Assembly: GCA_031553915.1 (NCBI GenBank)
Contig: JAVBKT010000009.1
Span: 55,486 to 119,485, forward strand
Origin: HGM13862 sp031553915
GTDB taxonomy: Bacteria; Bacillota; Dehalobacteriia; UBA4068
Length of the DNA stretch: 64,000 nt
Reading direction: 5' to 3'
Shown here in pieces: positions 15,801 to 24,213 of the stretch. How positions within the stretch are numbered: the stretch's first letter is position 1; every line of letters begins with the position of its first letter. The notes beneath the pieces were generated by a model, which did no database searches, was not told the DNA's origin, and saw only the letters and a list, made by a program, of their open reading frames with translations. Made by a program: the position numbers and the translations under genes.

Positions 15801-16793
15801 TTATTTCCAGACAAAATCGCTAATCGCAGCGGAAATCATCTGCAGCGGCAGCTGTTTTTCCACTGCTCCTAGATCAAAAGCTGCTTTAGGCATACCATAG
15901 ACAATTGAGCTTTGTTCATCCTGACCAATAGTATGGCAGCCTTGCTCATACATCATTTTCAAGCCCTTGGCTCCGTCTTTGCCCATGCCCGTTAAAAGAA
16001 TCCCCAAAGTATTGCTATTACCGGCATAGTGCCCCACAGAATCAAATAATATATCTACGCTGGGGCAAATAGGGCTGCCGGTAGTGTTTTCCACACAGCT
16101 GACCCCATATTTGCCGCCGGCAGAGGTCAAGGTCATATGATAGCCGCCCGGCGCAATATAAACATGGCCAGCAATCAGCATATCGCCATTGACTGCCTCT
16201 TTAACCGAAAGGCGGCACAGCGAATTAAGCCGCTCCGTAAAGGAGGTGGTAAATTTAGGCGGCATATGCTGGGCGATAACGAGCGGCGGCATTGCTGAAG
16301 GCAGGTTTTTGATCACAGTTTCAATGGCCTCTGCGCCGCCGGTGGACGCGCCAATAGCAATCAGCTTATTGCTGGCAATGGCTACCTTGTCCTGGTTAAA
16401 GTCTTCCTGGTTAATGATAGCCCTGATTTTGGCGCGGATCAGATTAAAAAACAGCTCGGTGCCCTTGGCATCTGTTTCCTTGGGCTTATCAAAAAAGGTA
16501 ACTGTTTTAATTTGCTCTGCACTCTCGCGCATCTTTGGCTCGGAGCTCATCATAATCACCGGCAAAAAATATTGCGGCAATAATTGCTGGATAAAATCAA
16601 TACCATTCATCCGATCCATAAACACGTCGACCAAAAGCACATCCGGATGAAACTGTACTATTTGCCGGCTGGCCTCAAAGGGGTCGGCAGCCTTGGCCAC
16701 CACCTTAATATTAATATCCTTTTCCAGCTCTTTATGCACCAGCTCGCGCATAAACAGGGAATCATCAACAACAATAACTTTAACCGGTTTCAT
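15801..16793 (-). CDS. cheB: Chemotaxis response regulator / protein-glutamate methylesterase CheB
   Basis: 330 residues. The receiver domain (1-120) has the acidic pair DDS (10-12) and phospho-acceptor Asp56 (LLVDVF). The methylesterase domain (about 140-325) has the nucleophile region IGASTGGAEAI, the His region IAQHMPPKFT, and the Asp region LTGMGKDGAKG. It removes methyl groups from MCP glutamates and resets receptor sensitivity. The ATG overlaps the cheR stop by one base (TAATG), so the two are translationally coupled. Last gene of the leftward chemotaxis operon. Confidence 0.95.
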   Translation of the reverse strand: MKPVKVIVVDDSLFMRELVHKELEKDINIKVVAKAADPFEASRQIVQFHPDVLLVDVFMDRMNGIDFIQQLLPQYFLPVIMMSSEPKMRESAEQIKTVTFFDKPKETDAKGTELFFNLIRAKIRAIINQEDFNQDKVAIASNKLIAIGASTGGAEAIETVIKNLPSAMPPLVIAQHMPPKFTTSFTERLNSLCRLSVKEAVNGDMLIAGHVYIAPGGYHMTLTSAGGKYGVSCVENTTGSPICPSVDILFDSVGHYAGNSNTLGILLTGMGKDGAKGLKMMYEQGCHTIGQDEQSSIVYGMPKAAFDLGAVEKQLPLQMISAAISDFVWK

Positions 16794-17632
16794 TATTTTG
16801 CCACCTTTCTGTATACTGATGGCATCACATATTCAAGACCAGAGCCACTATGGTCTATTGTCTCGGACATGCCAATAAAGAGATAGCCGCCGTCATCCAG
16901 AACATCATAAAACTTTTTGACTAAGCGGAGTCTCGTTTCCTCATCAAAGTAAATCATCACATTGCGGCAAAAAATAAAGTGGAAAGGCTGCTTAAAAACA
17001 AAAGGATCTTTGACCAAATTAAGCTTACGGAAAATAACCTCTTCTTTAATATTCGGCGCAATCACCACACTGTCCGGGTCCTGCGGATTGGCGATAAAAT
17101 ACTTCTCTGCCCAGCACGGGTTCAGGTCTTTAATACTATCCTTGGCATAGGCGCCGACCAAGGCCTTTTGCAGGGCAAAGGTAGAAATATCTGTAGCCAA
17201 AATCTTGGCGTCCCAAAAGGGACGGTTAATCCCCAAAAAATCCGCAACAATAATGGCCAGGGTATATGGCTCCTCGCCGGTGGAGCATCCTGCGCTCCAA
17301 ATACGCAAATCCCTCTTGCTTTTTTCTTTTTCAAACAAATAGGGCAAAACCTCGCCCGCTACCACATCAAAATGAAATGACTCGCGATAGAAAAGCGTAT
17401 AATTGACAGTAAGCCCATTAATAAAATCAGAAACAGCTACGCCGGAGATATCGCGACAGACAAAATCAAAATACTCGGCAAAGGTTGAGAAATGATTTTC
17501 CTTCACCAACCGTTGCAGGCGCATTTGCACAAAAGTCTTTTTCGCTGTGAGGTCAAGGCCAAAGTTGACCTTGACAAAATCTATCAGAGAGGCAAACTCT
17601 TCATCTGTTATTTGCAGCATGGCAACAGGCAT
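16793..17632 (-). CDS. cheR: Chemotaxis protein methyltransferase CheR
   Basis: 279 residues. The N-terminal all-helical domain (about 1-80) is followed by the SAM-binding fold with RIWSAGCSTGEEPYTLA (about 110), FRKLNLVKDP (about 205), FIFCRNVMIYFD (about 222) and YLFIGMSETI (about 255). It methylates glutamates of MCPs. The frame is open 40 codons further upstream, but the ATG at 17632 (MPVAMLQIT) has AAGGAG 6 bases before it and is the natural start. It lies 10 bases after the stop of the CheX-like gene. Confidence 0.95.
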   Translation of the reverse strand: MPVAMLQITDEEFASLIDFVKVNFGLDLTAKKTFVQMRLQRLVKENHFSTFAEYFDFVCRDISGVAVSDFINGLTVNYTLFYRESFHFDVVAGEVLPYLFEKEKSKRDLRIWSAGCSTGEEPYTLAIIVADFLGINRPFWDAKILATDISTFALQKALVGAYAKDSIKDLNPCWAEKYFIANPQDPDSVVIAPNIKEEVIFRKLNLVKDPFVFKQPFHFIFCRNVMIYFDEETRLRLVKKFYDVLDDGGYLFIGMSETIDHSGSGLEYVMPSVYRKVAK

Positions 17633-17642
17633 ATCCGGCTCC

Positions 17643-18101
17643 TTATCCCAAACAATAACAAAAACGCAACTGTAACTCTTGAGCGGTTGTAACCACAACA
17701 AAAACAAACAAGCCCTGGCTTTCAGTCTGCATGGCCAGACAAAGGTCGCCATCAGGAGCGCTAATCTCGCTAAATGTGCTCTGCTCTGAAGAGAGCCGGA
17801 CTATATTTGCAGCGTAAATATTCAAAAACTCCGCTAAAACCGCCTCTGCATTAATCGCCAGATCAAAATTATAACGGCTGGTGAACAACTCTACCACACC
17901 GTCAATCTCGTCTTTTTTCAGCAACAATAAAAGCTTTCCCATATATCCGCCAGAAAAGCTCAGCGCTGCCATAATCTTTTCATCCGGCAGCAAAGAAAAC
18001 TGATCTTTAACAACAATATCCGTGGCACTGATATTAATACCAAAGATATTCTTCATCGTTTGTTTGGAAAGATCCTCAAATACTTCAATAGCAACAGCCA
18101 T
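17643..18101 (-). CDS. CheX-like chemotaxis phosphatase domain protein
   Basis: 152 residues, cytoplasmic. The hydrophobic beta-strand LSFSGGYMGKLLLLL and the helix INAEAVLAEFLNIYAANI (about 95) resemble the E-x3-N helices of the CheC/CheX/FliY phosphatase family, which dephosphorylate CheY-P. The helix reads E-F-L-N-I-Y-A-A-N; with E and N four apart, it is consistent with a single active site as in CheX. The position between cheY and cheR supports this role. Start: the first ATG (18110) abuts AAGG with no spacing, so the second ATG at 18101 is chosen. Confidence 0.7.
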   Translation of the reverse strand: MAVAIEVFEDLSKQTMKNIFGINISATDIVVKDQFSLLPDEKIMAALSFSGGYMGKLLLLLKKDEIDGVVELFTSRYNFDLAINAEAVLAEFLNIYAANIVRLSSEQSTFSEISAPDGDLCLAMQTESQGLFVFVVVTTAQELQLRFCYCLG

Positions 18102-18153
18102 GACACCCATCCTTAAATATTATAATAAATAATATTAGCAAATATGGAGAATA

Positions 18154-18510
18154 TTACATGGCCTCTATGATTGAAATCAGGCCGCTTTCATCAAAAGGCT
18201 TCACTACAAAACTTTTTGCCCCTGATAAAATTGCCTCCTTGACATATTTCTCCTGCCCTAAAGCAGAAACCATTACTACACTCGCATCAGCGTCAAGGGC
18301 TATAATCTCTTTTAAGGCAGCGATACCATCCTTGTTTGGCATCGTAATATCCATCGTCACCAGATCAGGCTGAAGCTCCTGATAAAGGCGCACAGCTATC
18401 TCTCCGTCCTCAGCTTCGCCAACAACGTTATAGCCATTCTTTTCCAGCATTCCTTTGATTAAAACGCGCATAAAAGTGCCATCGTCAACGATCAGTACTT
18501 TTTTGCTCAT
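18154..18510 (-). CDS. cheY: Chemotaxis response regulator CheY
   Basis: 118 residues forming a single receiver domain. Acidic pair DD (9-10), phospho-acceptor Asp54 (TMDITMP), the conserved Ser (VMVSA, about 83) and Lys (VVKPF, about 104) are all present. When phosphorylated by CheA it should act on a motor or another output. It is the first gene of the leftward operon, with GGAGGGTG before the ATG and its own promoter. Confidence 0.95.
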   Translation of the reverse strand: MSKKVLIVDDGTFMRVLIKGMLEKNGYNVVGEAEDGEIAVRLYQELQPDLVTMDITMPNKDGIAALKEIIALDADASVVMVSALGQEKYVKEAILSGAKSFVVKPFDESGLISIIEAM

Positions 18511-18548
18511 ATGACACCCTCCATAAAGTCTCAGACAATAACATTTTC

Positions 18549-18577
18549 ATTCTAGCATAAATTTTTTGAGTATTCAA
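18549..18577 (-). promoter_or_regulatory. Promoter of the cheY operon
   Basis: Minus strand TTGAAT, 17-base spacer ending in TGC, and TAGAAT. Confidence 0.6.
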
Positions 18578-18645
18578 TAGTGTCAAAATAAAATCTAATA
18601 CTAACAACCCCTATCTATACATACATATTCTTACTATTTAATAGG

Positions 18646-18674
18646 TTGACTGTACTATAAAAAAATTGTATAAT
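18646..18674 (+). promoter_or_regulatory. Promoter of the MCP-cheA-cheW operon
   Basis: TTGACT, 17-base spacer, TATAAT; close to consensus and divergent from the cheY promoter. Confidence 0.8.
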
Positions 18675-18707
18675 TTGTATAAAAATAAAGTGAGTGGGGC
18701 GTATATT

Positions 18708-20558
18708 ATGAAAAACATCAAGCTTTCCTCAAAAATGATTATCAGTTTTGCGATCCTCACAATTTTTACCATTGGTATTGTCATCGGCGGTATTTTTGGC
18801 ATTACACAGCTCAATAAGGGTGTCAACATGCTCTACGAAAATGTCGTTGTCGGCATGGAGCATATCAACCGCATCAAAACAAATATCCTTGAGCAAAGAG
18901 TGCTGGTGCAGCAATATGCCGATAATATTGTTGACACAGCAAAAGCTGCTGAAATAAAAGAACAAATTCAAACTAACCTAGAAACCAACGAAAAAAATAT
19001 TACTGATTATCAAGAGAATGTGGTACAAAGTACTACTGTTGTGGCAAACGGCTTATTGGATGAAGCAACATTGCAAGAGCTGTTGGATATGGTAGATCAG
19101 TTTGTGGTGTTAAACGATGACTATTTTAGTACCACCCTTAGCGCTATCATTGCCAAACAAAGTGTGACTACCGAGGAAATCAGCAGTTTTCTTAATAGCG
19201 AAAATTCGCAGCAAATGATGGACCTGCTTAATATCGCCTCCAATTTCTATATCGCGCAATCAGAAAAGAGTGTGACCCTTACCGACAGCAGCAGCAGAAT
19301 GATTAATATCCTTATCTATGTTGCGCTGGCTATTTACCTGCTGGTTGCCGGGCTGCTGATTGTGCTTATCCCCCGCAGCATCGCTAAACCGATCCGCCAT
19401 CTGATTAAGGTTGCTGATGCTGTGGCAGTTGGCGATATGAGCAAAAAGGTTAATGCTAAATATAGCTCCCGCAAAGATGAGGTGGGTATGCTGGCTGAGG
19501 CTCTGAACAGGATGCAGCTGGAAATTAACCGCCAAATCGAATTATTAGAGGCTCTTGCTAGAGCTGACCTGACTATTACCCCGCAGCTGCGCAGCGAGCA
19601 GGATACAATGGGCAAAGCCCTGATCTCTTTGAGCGAAAGCCTTAATCAGGTGGTTTCTGATGTCAGTTTTTCCACAGAAAACGTCACAAAAGAGGCCAAG
19701 CTGGTGGCCAGCCAAAGCCAAGAGCTGGCGCAAGGCACAACCGAACAGGCTGCCTCGGTAGAAGAGCTGTCCAGCGCCTTTTTCCAGATTTCCTTGAACA
19801 CCAAAGAAAGCGCTAACCTGGCCAGCAAGGCTGCTAGCGTTTCCGATGAGGTTAAAAACAAAGCTATTGAAGGTTCGCAGATGATGAGCCAAATGATTCA
19901 GGCTGTGCAAGACGCTGCGACTGCCAGCAAGAGTATTGATAAGATTATTAAAGCCATTGAAGAGATTTCCTTCCAGACCAATATCTTAGCTTTGAATGCG
20001 GCAGTAGAGGCCGCCCATGCCGGGCAAAACGGCAGCGGTTTTGCTGTTGTGGCTGCAGAAGTGCGCAGCCTGGCCTCCAAAAGCGCAGCCTCTGCCAAAG
20101 AAACAAGTATCCTGATTGCCAATACCCTGGATAAGGTCAACTTGGGCGCAGAGATTGCCGGTGAGACCTCTGATTCATTCCAAAAAATTGTTGACGGTGT
20201 CATGGAATCAACTAAAATGATTACTGATATCGCCAAGTTTTCCGAAGAACAAGCCTCTGCTATTGACCAAATCAATAGCGGCATCGGCCAGGTTGCCCAG
20301 GTTATACATATTAATAGCAGCGCTGCGGAAGAATGCGCGGCAGCAGCGGAGAAATTGAGCTCCCAGGCTAAGGCTATGGAGCATCTGCTTTCCCGTTTCC
20401 GCAGAAAAGACAGTGACAACAACATCATTCACGGCCGCCGCGATGATGACGCGATGTCCTCTCCGTCAGCAAAAATAATAGCTGACCCTGATTTCAAAAT
20501 TGATCTTTCGCCGACCATGCCTCCCTCTATTCCCAATGATGATTTTGGCAAATATTAA
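18708..20558 (+). CDS. Methyl-accepting chemotaxis protein
   Basis: 616 residues. TM1 is at about 10-32, then a four-helix-bundle type sensor domain to about residue 190 with few conserved ligand residues, TM2 at about 198-220, a HAMP domain to about 275, and a long coiled-coil signalling domain. The hairpin tip reads ISFQTNILALNAAVEAAHAG near residue 425, the interaction site for CheA/CheW. The stimulus is not predictable. The ATG at 18708 has GTGGGG 8 bases upstream; an in-frame TTG at 18666 falls in the promoter. First of four chemotaxis genes. Confidence 0.92.
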   Translation: MKNIKLSSKMIISFAILTIFTIGIVIGGIFGITQLNKGVNMLYENVVVGMEHINRIKTNILEQRVLVQQYADNIVDTAKAAEIKEQIQTNLETNEKNITDYQENVVQSTTVVANGLLDEATLQELLDMVDQFVVLNDDYFSTTLSAIIAKQSVTTEEISSFLNSENSQQMMDLLNIASNFYIAQSEKSVTLTDSSSRMINILIYVALAIYLLVAGLLIVLIPRSIAKPIRHLIKVADAVAVGDMSKKVNAKYSSRKDEVGMLAEALNRMQLEINRQIELLEALARADLTITPQLRSEQDTMGKALISLSESLNQVVSDVSFSTENVTKEAKLVASQSQELAQGTTEQAASVEELSSAFFQISLNTKESANLASKAASVSDEVKNKAIEGSQMMSQMIQAVQDAATASKSIDKIIKAIEEISFQTNILALNAAVEAAHAGQNGSGFAVVAAEVRSLASKSAASAKETSILIANTLDKVNLGAEIAGETSDSFQKIVDGVMESTKMITDIAKFSEEQASAIDQINSGIGQVAQVIHINSSAAEECAAAAEKLSSQAKAMEHLLSRFRRKDSDNNIIHGRRDDDAMSSPSAKIIADPDFKIDLSPTMPPSIPNDDFGKY

Positions 20559-20598
20559 TCACCCTGCCGGTGTTTGTTAAAAAAAACGGAGGTCTACT

Positions 20599-21528
20599 TT
20601 GGACACAAATGCGAAAAAAATACTGGTTGTCGATGATACTGCCTTTATGGTAGCTGTTATCTCCGCTGCGCTGCGGGGCGAGGGCCACGAGGTCAGCACG
20701 GCCAGCAGCGGTGAGGAAGCGCTGGAGCTTCTCAAAACCATTAAACCTGAGCTGATTCTGCTGGACGGGATTATGACCGGCATGAGCGGCTATGAGGTTT
20801 TATCTGTTTTGCGCAGCGATTTCCGCTATAATCTAACCCCTATCATCATGCTGACCGGCCAATCTGATGATGAAGAAAAGTTTAAAAGTCTGGAAATGGG
20901 TGCGGACGACTATATTGTCAAGCCCTTTAACAACCGAGAGCTAGTGGCGCGTGTACGCAATACCCTGCTGCGCCTGGAGCGCAGCCGCGGCGCTAACCCC
21001 CTGACCGGGCTGAGGGGCAATAATGATATTGAAATGGAGATCGCTACACGCCTGGCCAGCGATGAAGCCTTTAGCGTGATTTATTTTGACCTGAATTCTT
21101 TTAAGCCCTATAATGACATTTATGGCTTTGGTAATGGCGATCTGGCCATTAAGATGACTGCTGATGTGATCTCTGAGGCAGTAATATCGATTGGCGCCCC
21201 CAATGATTTTATCGGGCATATTGGCGGCGATGATTTTGTCGCTATTACTGAGCCTGATTTGGCTATCCCCATTGCCGAGAATGTCATTCGTGAATTTGAC
21301 CTCCGTGTGGTCGAGCTATATAGCCAAGAGGATCTCGCTAACGGCTATATTACTGCCAAGGACCGCAATGGCAAAACCATGCAGTTTGCTATCCTGGGCT
21401 TGTCTGCGGCTATTGTTAATACTGAGGATCATAATATCACCAGCACCTTGCATTTGGCGGAGATTGCTGCCGACCTGAAGAAAAAAGCTAAAAACATTGC
21501 CGGTGGCCGTAGCGCCTATGTTTGTTAA
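20599..21528 (+). CDS. Response regulator with GGDEF-type output domain
   Basis: 309 residues. The N-terminal receiver (about 1-120) has DD at 12-13, phospho-acceptor Asp56 (LLDGIM) and VKPF near 110. The C-terminal domain (about 130-305) begins with NPLTGLRGN and has FDLNSFKPYND and HIGGDDFVAI, the GGDEF active loop in the form GGDDF. It may make cyclic-di-GMP or be a degenerate sensor of it; which one cannot be read from sequence. The start is TTG with CGGAGG 6 bases upstream. Its place between the MCP and cheA suggests phosphorylation by CheA. Confidence 0.85.
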   Translation: MDTNAKKILVVDDTAFMVAVISAALRGEGHEVSTASSGEEALELLKTIKPELILLDGIMTGMSGYEVLSVLRSDFRYNLTPIIMLTGQSDDEEKFKSLEMGADDYIVKPFNNRELVARVRNTLLRLERSRGANPLTGLRGNNDIEMEIATRLASDEAFSVIYFDLNSFKPYNDIYGFGNGDLAIKMTADVISEAVISIGAPNDFIGHIGGDDFVAITEPDLAIPIAENVIREFDLRVVELYSQEDLANGYITAKDRNGKTMQFAILGLSAAIVNTEDHNITSTLHLAEIAADLKKKAKNIAGGRSAYVC

Positions 21529-21549
21529 GCTATAGCTGGGGGAGAACAT

Positions 21550-23535
21550 ATGCCTGATAACAACAATCCCATGGATGCTTTGATGGAAGTCTTCATGGTG
21601 GAAACCAATGACTTTCTCAGCAAGCTGGAAGAGCTGCTAATTAATCACGAAAAAAGCGAAGGCGGAATCAGACAGGCAACAGCGGAAATTTTCCGTATTA
21701 TGCATACCATTAAGAGTTCTTCAGCGATGATGTCCCTGGAAAATATTTCCAAACTGGCGCATAAAATTGAAGATCTCTTCTATTACCTCAGAGAAAACCC
21801 TGATATAGATGTTGATGATTCTAAGCTGGCTGATATTGTGCTTGATGCGGTTGATTTTATCAAAGGCAATCTGGACGGCAAAGAAGGAGAAGACCCTTCA
21901 CCGCAAATTGAGTTCATCGACAAATATCTAAATGAGCTGAAACATGGCAGCCCGGTTGCTACTGAGATTGCTCCAATCAAAAAAAATACAGCCGAACCCC
22001 CGGCCGCAACTGCCTTGCCGCAGGAAAACCCCGCTGCATCCAATAAAAAAATTACCGTCTTTTTGCGGCGCGAGACTGAAATGTTGGGCTTGCGTGCCTT
22101 AGAGCTGGTCAACAGGCTCAAAAAAGCCTTCCCCGGCCTTACTTATCTACCGGAAGACACCACTGCTGACGAAGAAAGTATTGCTGGTGCTGGTTTGCAG
22201 CTGATACTGCAAAGTGATATGTCAGAGCCGGAACTAATCGATCTGATCAACAAATCCCCCTTTGTGGGACGTGTCGCTTTTGGCGATAAAATCAGCGCTG
22301 TCAACAGCAGTGCTGCTGCCAAAGCAAGTGGCAAGCCGGAGGCTATCCGCCAGTTTACGGAGAAGCGGCAGGATTCGCCCAATTATGGCAAGACCTTTGC
22401 CAATGTCGAAATCACCAAGCTGGATAATTTGGTTGATCTGGTGGGAGAGATTCTCATCCTGCAAATGGAACTGGCGCAGGATATTGAGCGTACTGATTAT
22501 GTCAAATCTGAGGCAGCGGTCGGCAAATTAAAAAAACTGATCTTGACCCTGCAGGAGGCAACGCTTTCCACACGGATGATTCCGGTGCGCGAGACTTTCC
22601 TTAAGATGAACCGTATTGTGCGCGATATGTGCCGCAAGCAGGAAAAAGATATTGATTTTATTACTACCGGCGAAGAAACAGAGGTTGACCGCAGTATTAT
22701 CGAAAATATTAATTCGCCTTTGATGCATATCATCCGGAACTCGATTGACCACGGCATAGAAGATCAGCAAAGCCGTCTTGCCGCCGGCAAGCCCAGCCAG
22801 GGCAAAATTGAACTGTCAGCTGCCACTGAGGGCAGAAATGTGGTGATCACGGTCATTGATGACGGCGCTGGCTTTGATACTGAACGTATCCGCGCCAAGG
22901 CCATTGATGTCGGCTTGATCACAGAGAATCAATCTCTGGGCATGTCTAATGAAGAAATCAACGGCTTGGTGTTTTTGCCTGGTTTTTCTACCAATGCCGA
23001 GGTTACTGAGTATTCCGGCCGCGGCGTTGGCATGGATGTTGTCAACGAAAACATGCGGAAGATGAACGGCAAGGTGATTGTCTTAAGCGAGCAAGGCGTG
23101 GGCACCAAAATTGTGATGAAAATCCCCCTTACTCTGGCGATTATCGACACCATCATTCTTCGCGTCGACAGCGAGGTTTGCGCTATTCCGGTCAGCTTTG
23201 TGCGCAAAATTCTCCATCTGGGCGGCGATGTTAAGGTGCGCACGGTGAATGGCGAGGATGTCGTGCTGCTGGGAGAAGAATGCTACCGTATTTTGAATTT
23301 GTTTGATTTTTATAGCTATACTGAGCGCATTCCCTATGAAGACGGCACAATGGTGCTGATTGACAGCGACGCTAAAAAGTACGTAGCCTTTGTCAGTGAA
23401 ATTCTTGACCGCCAGGATGTGGTAGTCAAGCCTGCGCCGGCTTTATTTAAGACAATTAAAGGCATTTCTGGCTGCACCATCCTGGGTGATGGCAAGATCA
23501 GTCTCATCTTAGATACCGATGAATTATTATCCTAA
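21550..23535 (+). CDS. cheA: Chemotaxis histidine kinase CheA
   Basis: 661 residues. The HPt domain (1-115) has phospho-acceptor His52 in FRIMHTIKSSS. A Pro/Ala linker near 140-165 leads to a small P2-like domain (about 165-240). The dimerisation domain follows (about 280-345), then the ATPase domain with the N box HIIRNSIDHGIE, G1 IDDGAGFD and G2 GRGVGMDVV, and a C-terminal CheW-like regulatory domain from about 530. It phosphorylates CheY, CheB and probably the receiver-GGDEF protein. It is 21 bases downstream of that gene. Confidence 0.95.
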   Translation: MPDNNNPMDALMEVFMVETNDFLSKLEELLINHEKSEGGIRQATAEIFRIMHTIKSSSAMMSLENISKLAHKIEDLFYYLRENPDIDVDDSKLADIVLDAVDFIKGNLDGKEGEDPSPQIEFIDKYLNELKHGSPVATEIAPIKKNTAEPPAATALPQENPAASNKKITVFLRRETEMLGLRALELVNRLKKAFPGLTYLPEDTTADEESIAGAGLQLILQSDMSEPELIDLINKSPFVGRVAFGDKISAVNSSAAAKASGKPEAIRQFTEKRQDSPNYGKTFANVEITKLDNLVDLVGEILILQMELAQDIERTDYVKSEAAVGKLKKLILTLQEATLSTRMIPVRETFLKMNRIVRDMCRKQEKDIDFITTGEETEVDRSIIENINSPLMHIIRNSIDHGIEDQQSRLAAGKPSQGKIELSAATEGRNVVITVIDDGAGFDTERIRAKAIDVGLITENQSLGMSNEEINGLVFLPGFSTNAEVTEYSGRGVGMDVVNENMRKMNGKVIVLSEQGVGTKIVMKIPLTLAIIDTIILRVDSEVCAIPVSFVRKILHLGGDVKVRTVNGEDVVLLGEECYRILNLFDFYSYTERIPYEDGTMVLIDSDAKKYVAFVSEILDRQDVVVKPAPALFKTIKGISGCTILGDGKISLILDTDELLS

Positions 23536-23555
23536 ACGGAAAAGGGGCCTGAGCA

Positions 23556-24086
23556 ATGGACGAACTTAGCAACAAATATCTGCTCTTTGAAGTTGATGAA
23601 GAATATGCACTGAACCTCAGTTCTGTTTTAGAAATTATTGAACTGAAGACGATTACCCGTGTGCCTGAGGCTCCTGATTATGTATCGGGCATTATTAACC
23701 TGCGCGGTAATGTGGTGCCTATTCTTGATATCCGCAAACGCTTCCGCAAGCCGGAGCGCCCGGATGTCAAACCGCGTTGCGTAATTATCTGCAATGTGGC
23801 GGACAACCGCTTGGGGCTGATGGTGGATAATGTGATTGATTTGATCAATATTGACCCATCTAAGCTGAAAGATCCGCCGCAGCTGGGTAGTAATTATGTG
23901 CATGTTTTTATCAAGAATATCGGCATCAGCGGCGATGATGAAAAGCAAGACACCAAACTGCCGATGCTAAAAATGCACTTGATCGTTGATACTGATAAAC
24001 TGATCAACTACAATGACCTCCACTTCTTCGACGATGACCGGCAAGAAGAGCTGAAAATGTCAGAAAAAAGTTTGATTTTAGAGTAA
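23556..24086 (+). CDS. cheW: Chemotaxis coupling protein CheW
   Basis: 176 residues of a single CheW domain. Typical segments are YLLFEVDEEYALNLSSVLEII, VSGIINLRGNVVPILDIRKRF and LGLMVDNVIDLINI. It links MCPs to CheA in the receptor array. A charged C-terminal extension of about 20 residues follows the domain. Twenty bases separate it from cheA, and a terminator closes the operon. Confidence 0.93.
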   Translation: MDELSNKYLLFEVDEEYALNLSSVLEIIELKTITRVPEAPDYVSGIINLRGNVVPILDIRKRFRKPERPDVKPRCVIICNVADNRLGLMVDNVIDLINIDPSKLKDPPQLGSNYVHVFIKNIGISGDDEKQDTKLPMLKMHLIVDTDKLINYNDLHFFDDDRQEELKMSEKSLILE

Positions 24087-24117
24087 AATTGATATATCAT
24101 AGTACCCCATCATAGAG

Positions 24118-24151
24118 AAAAGAGCTAGCGCGCAAAGCCTAGCTCTTTTTT
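24118..24151 (+). terminator. Intrinsic terminator of the MCP-cheW operon
   Basis: AAAAGAGCTAG and CTAGCTCTTTT form an 11-bp stem with a run of T. Confidence 0.85.
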
Positions 24152-24213
24152 ATATTATTATTCTGTTTGGGCTTCTTATATTAGCGTCCTTTTTTCATCT
24201 CCTCTATGCTCAC

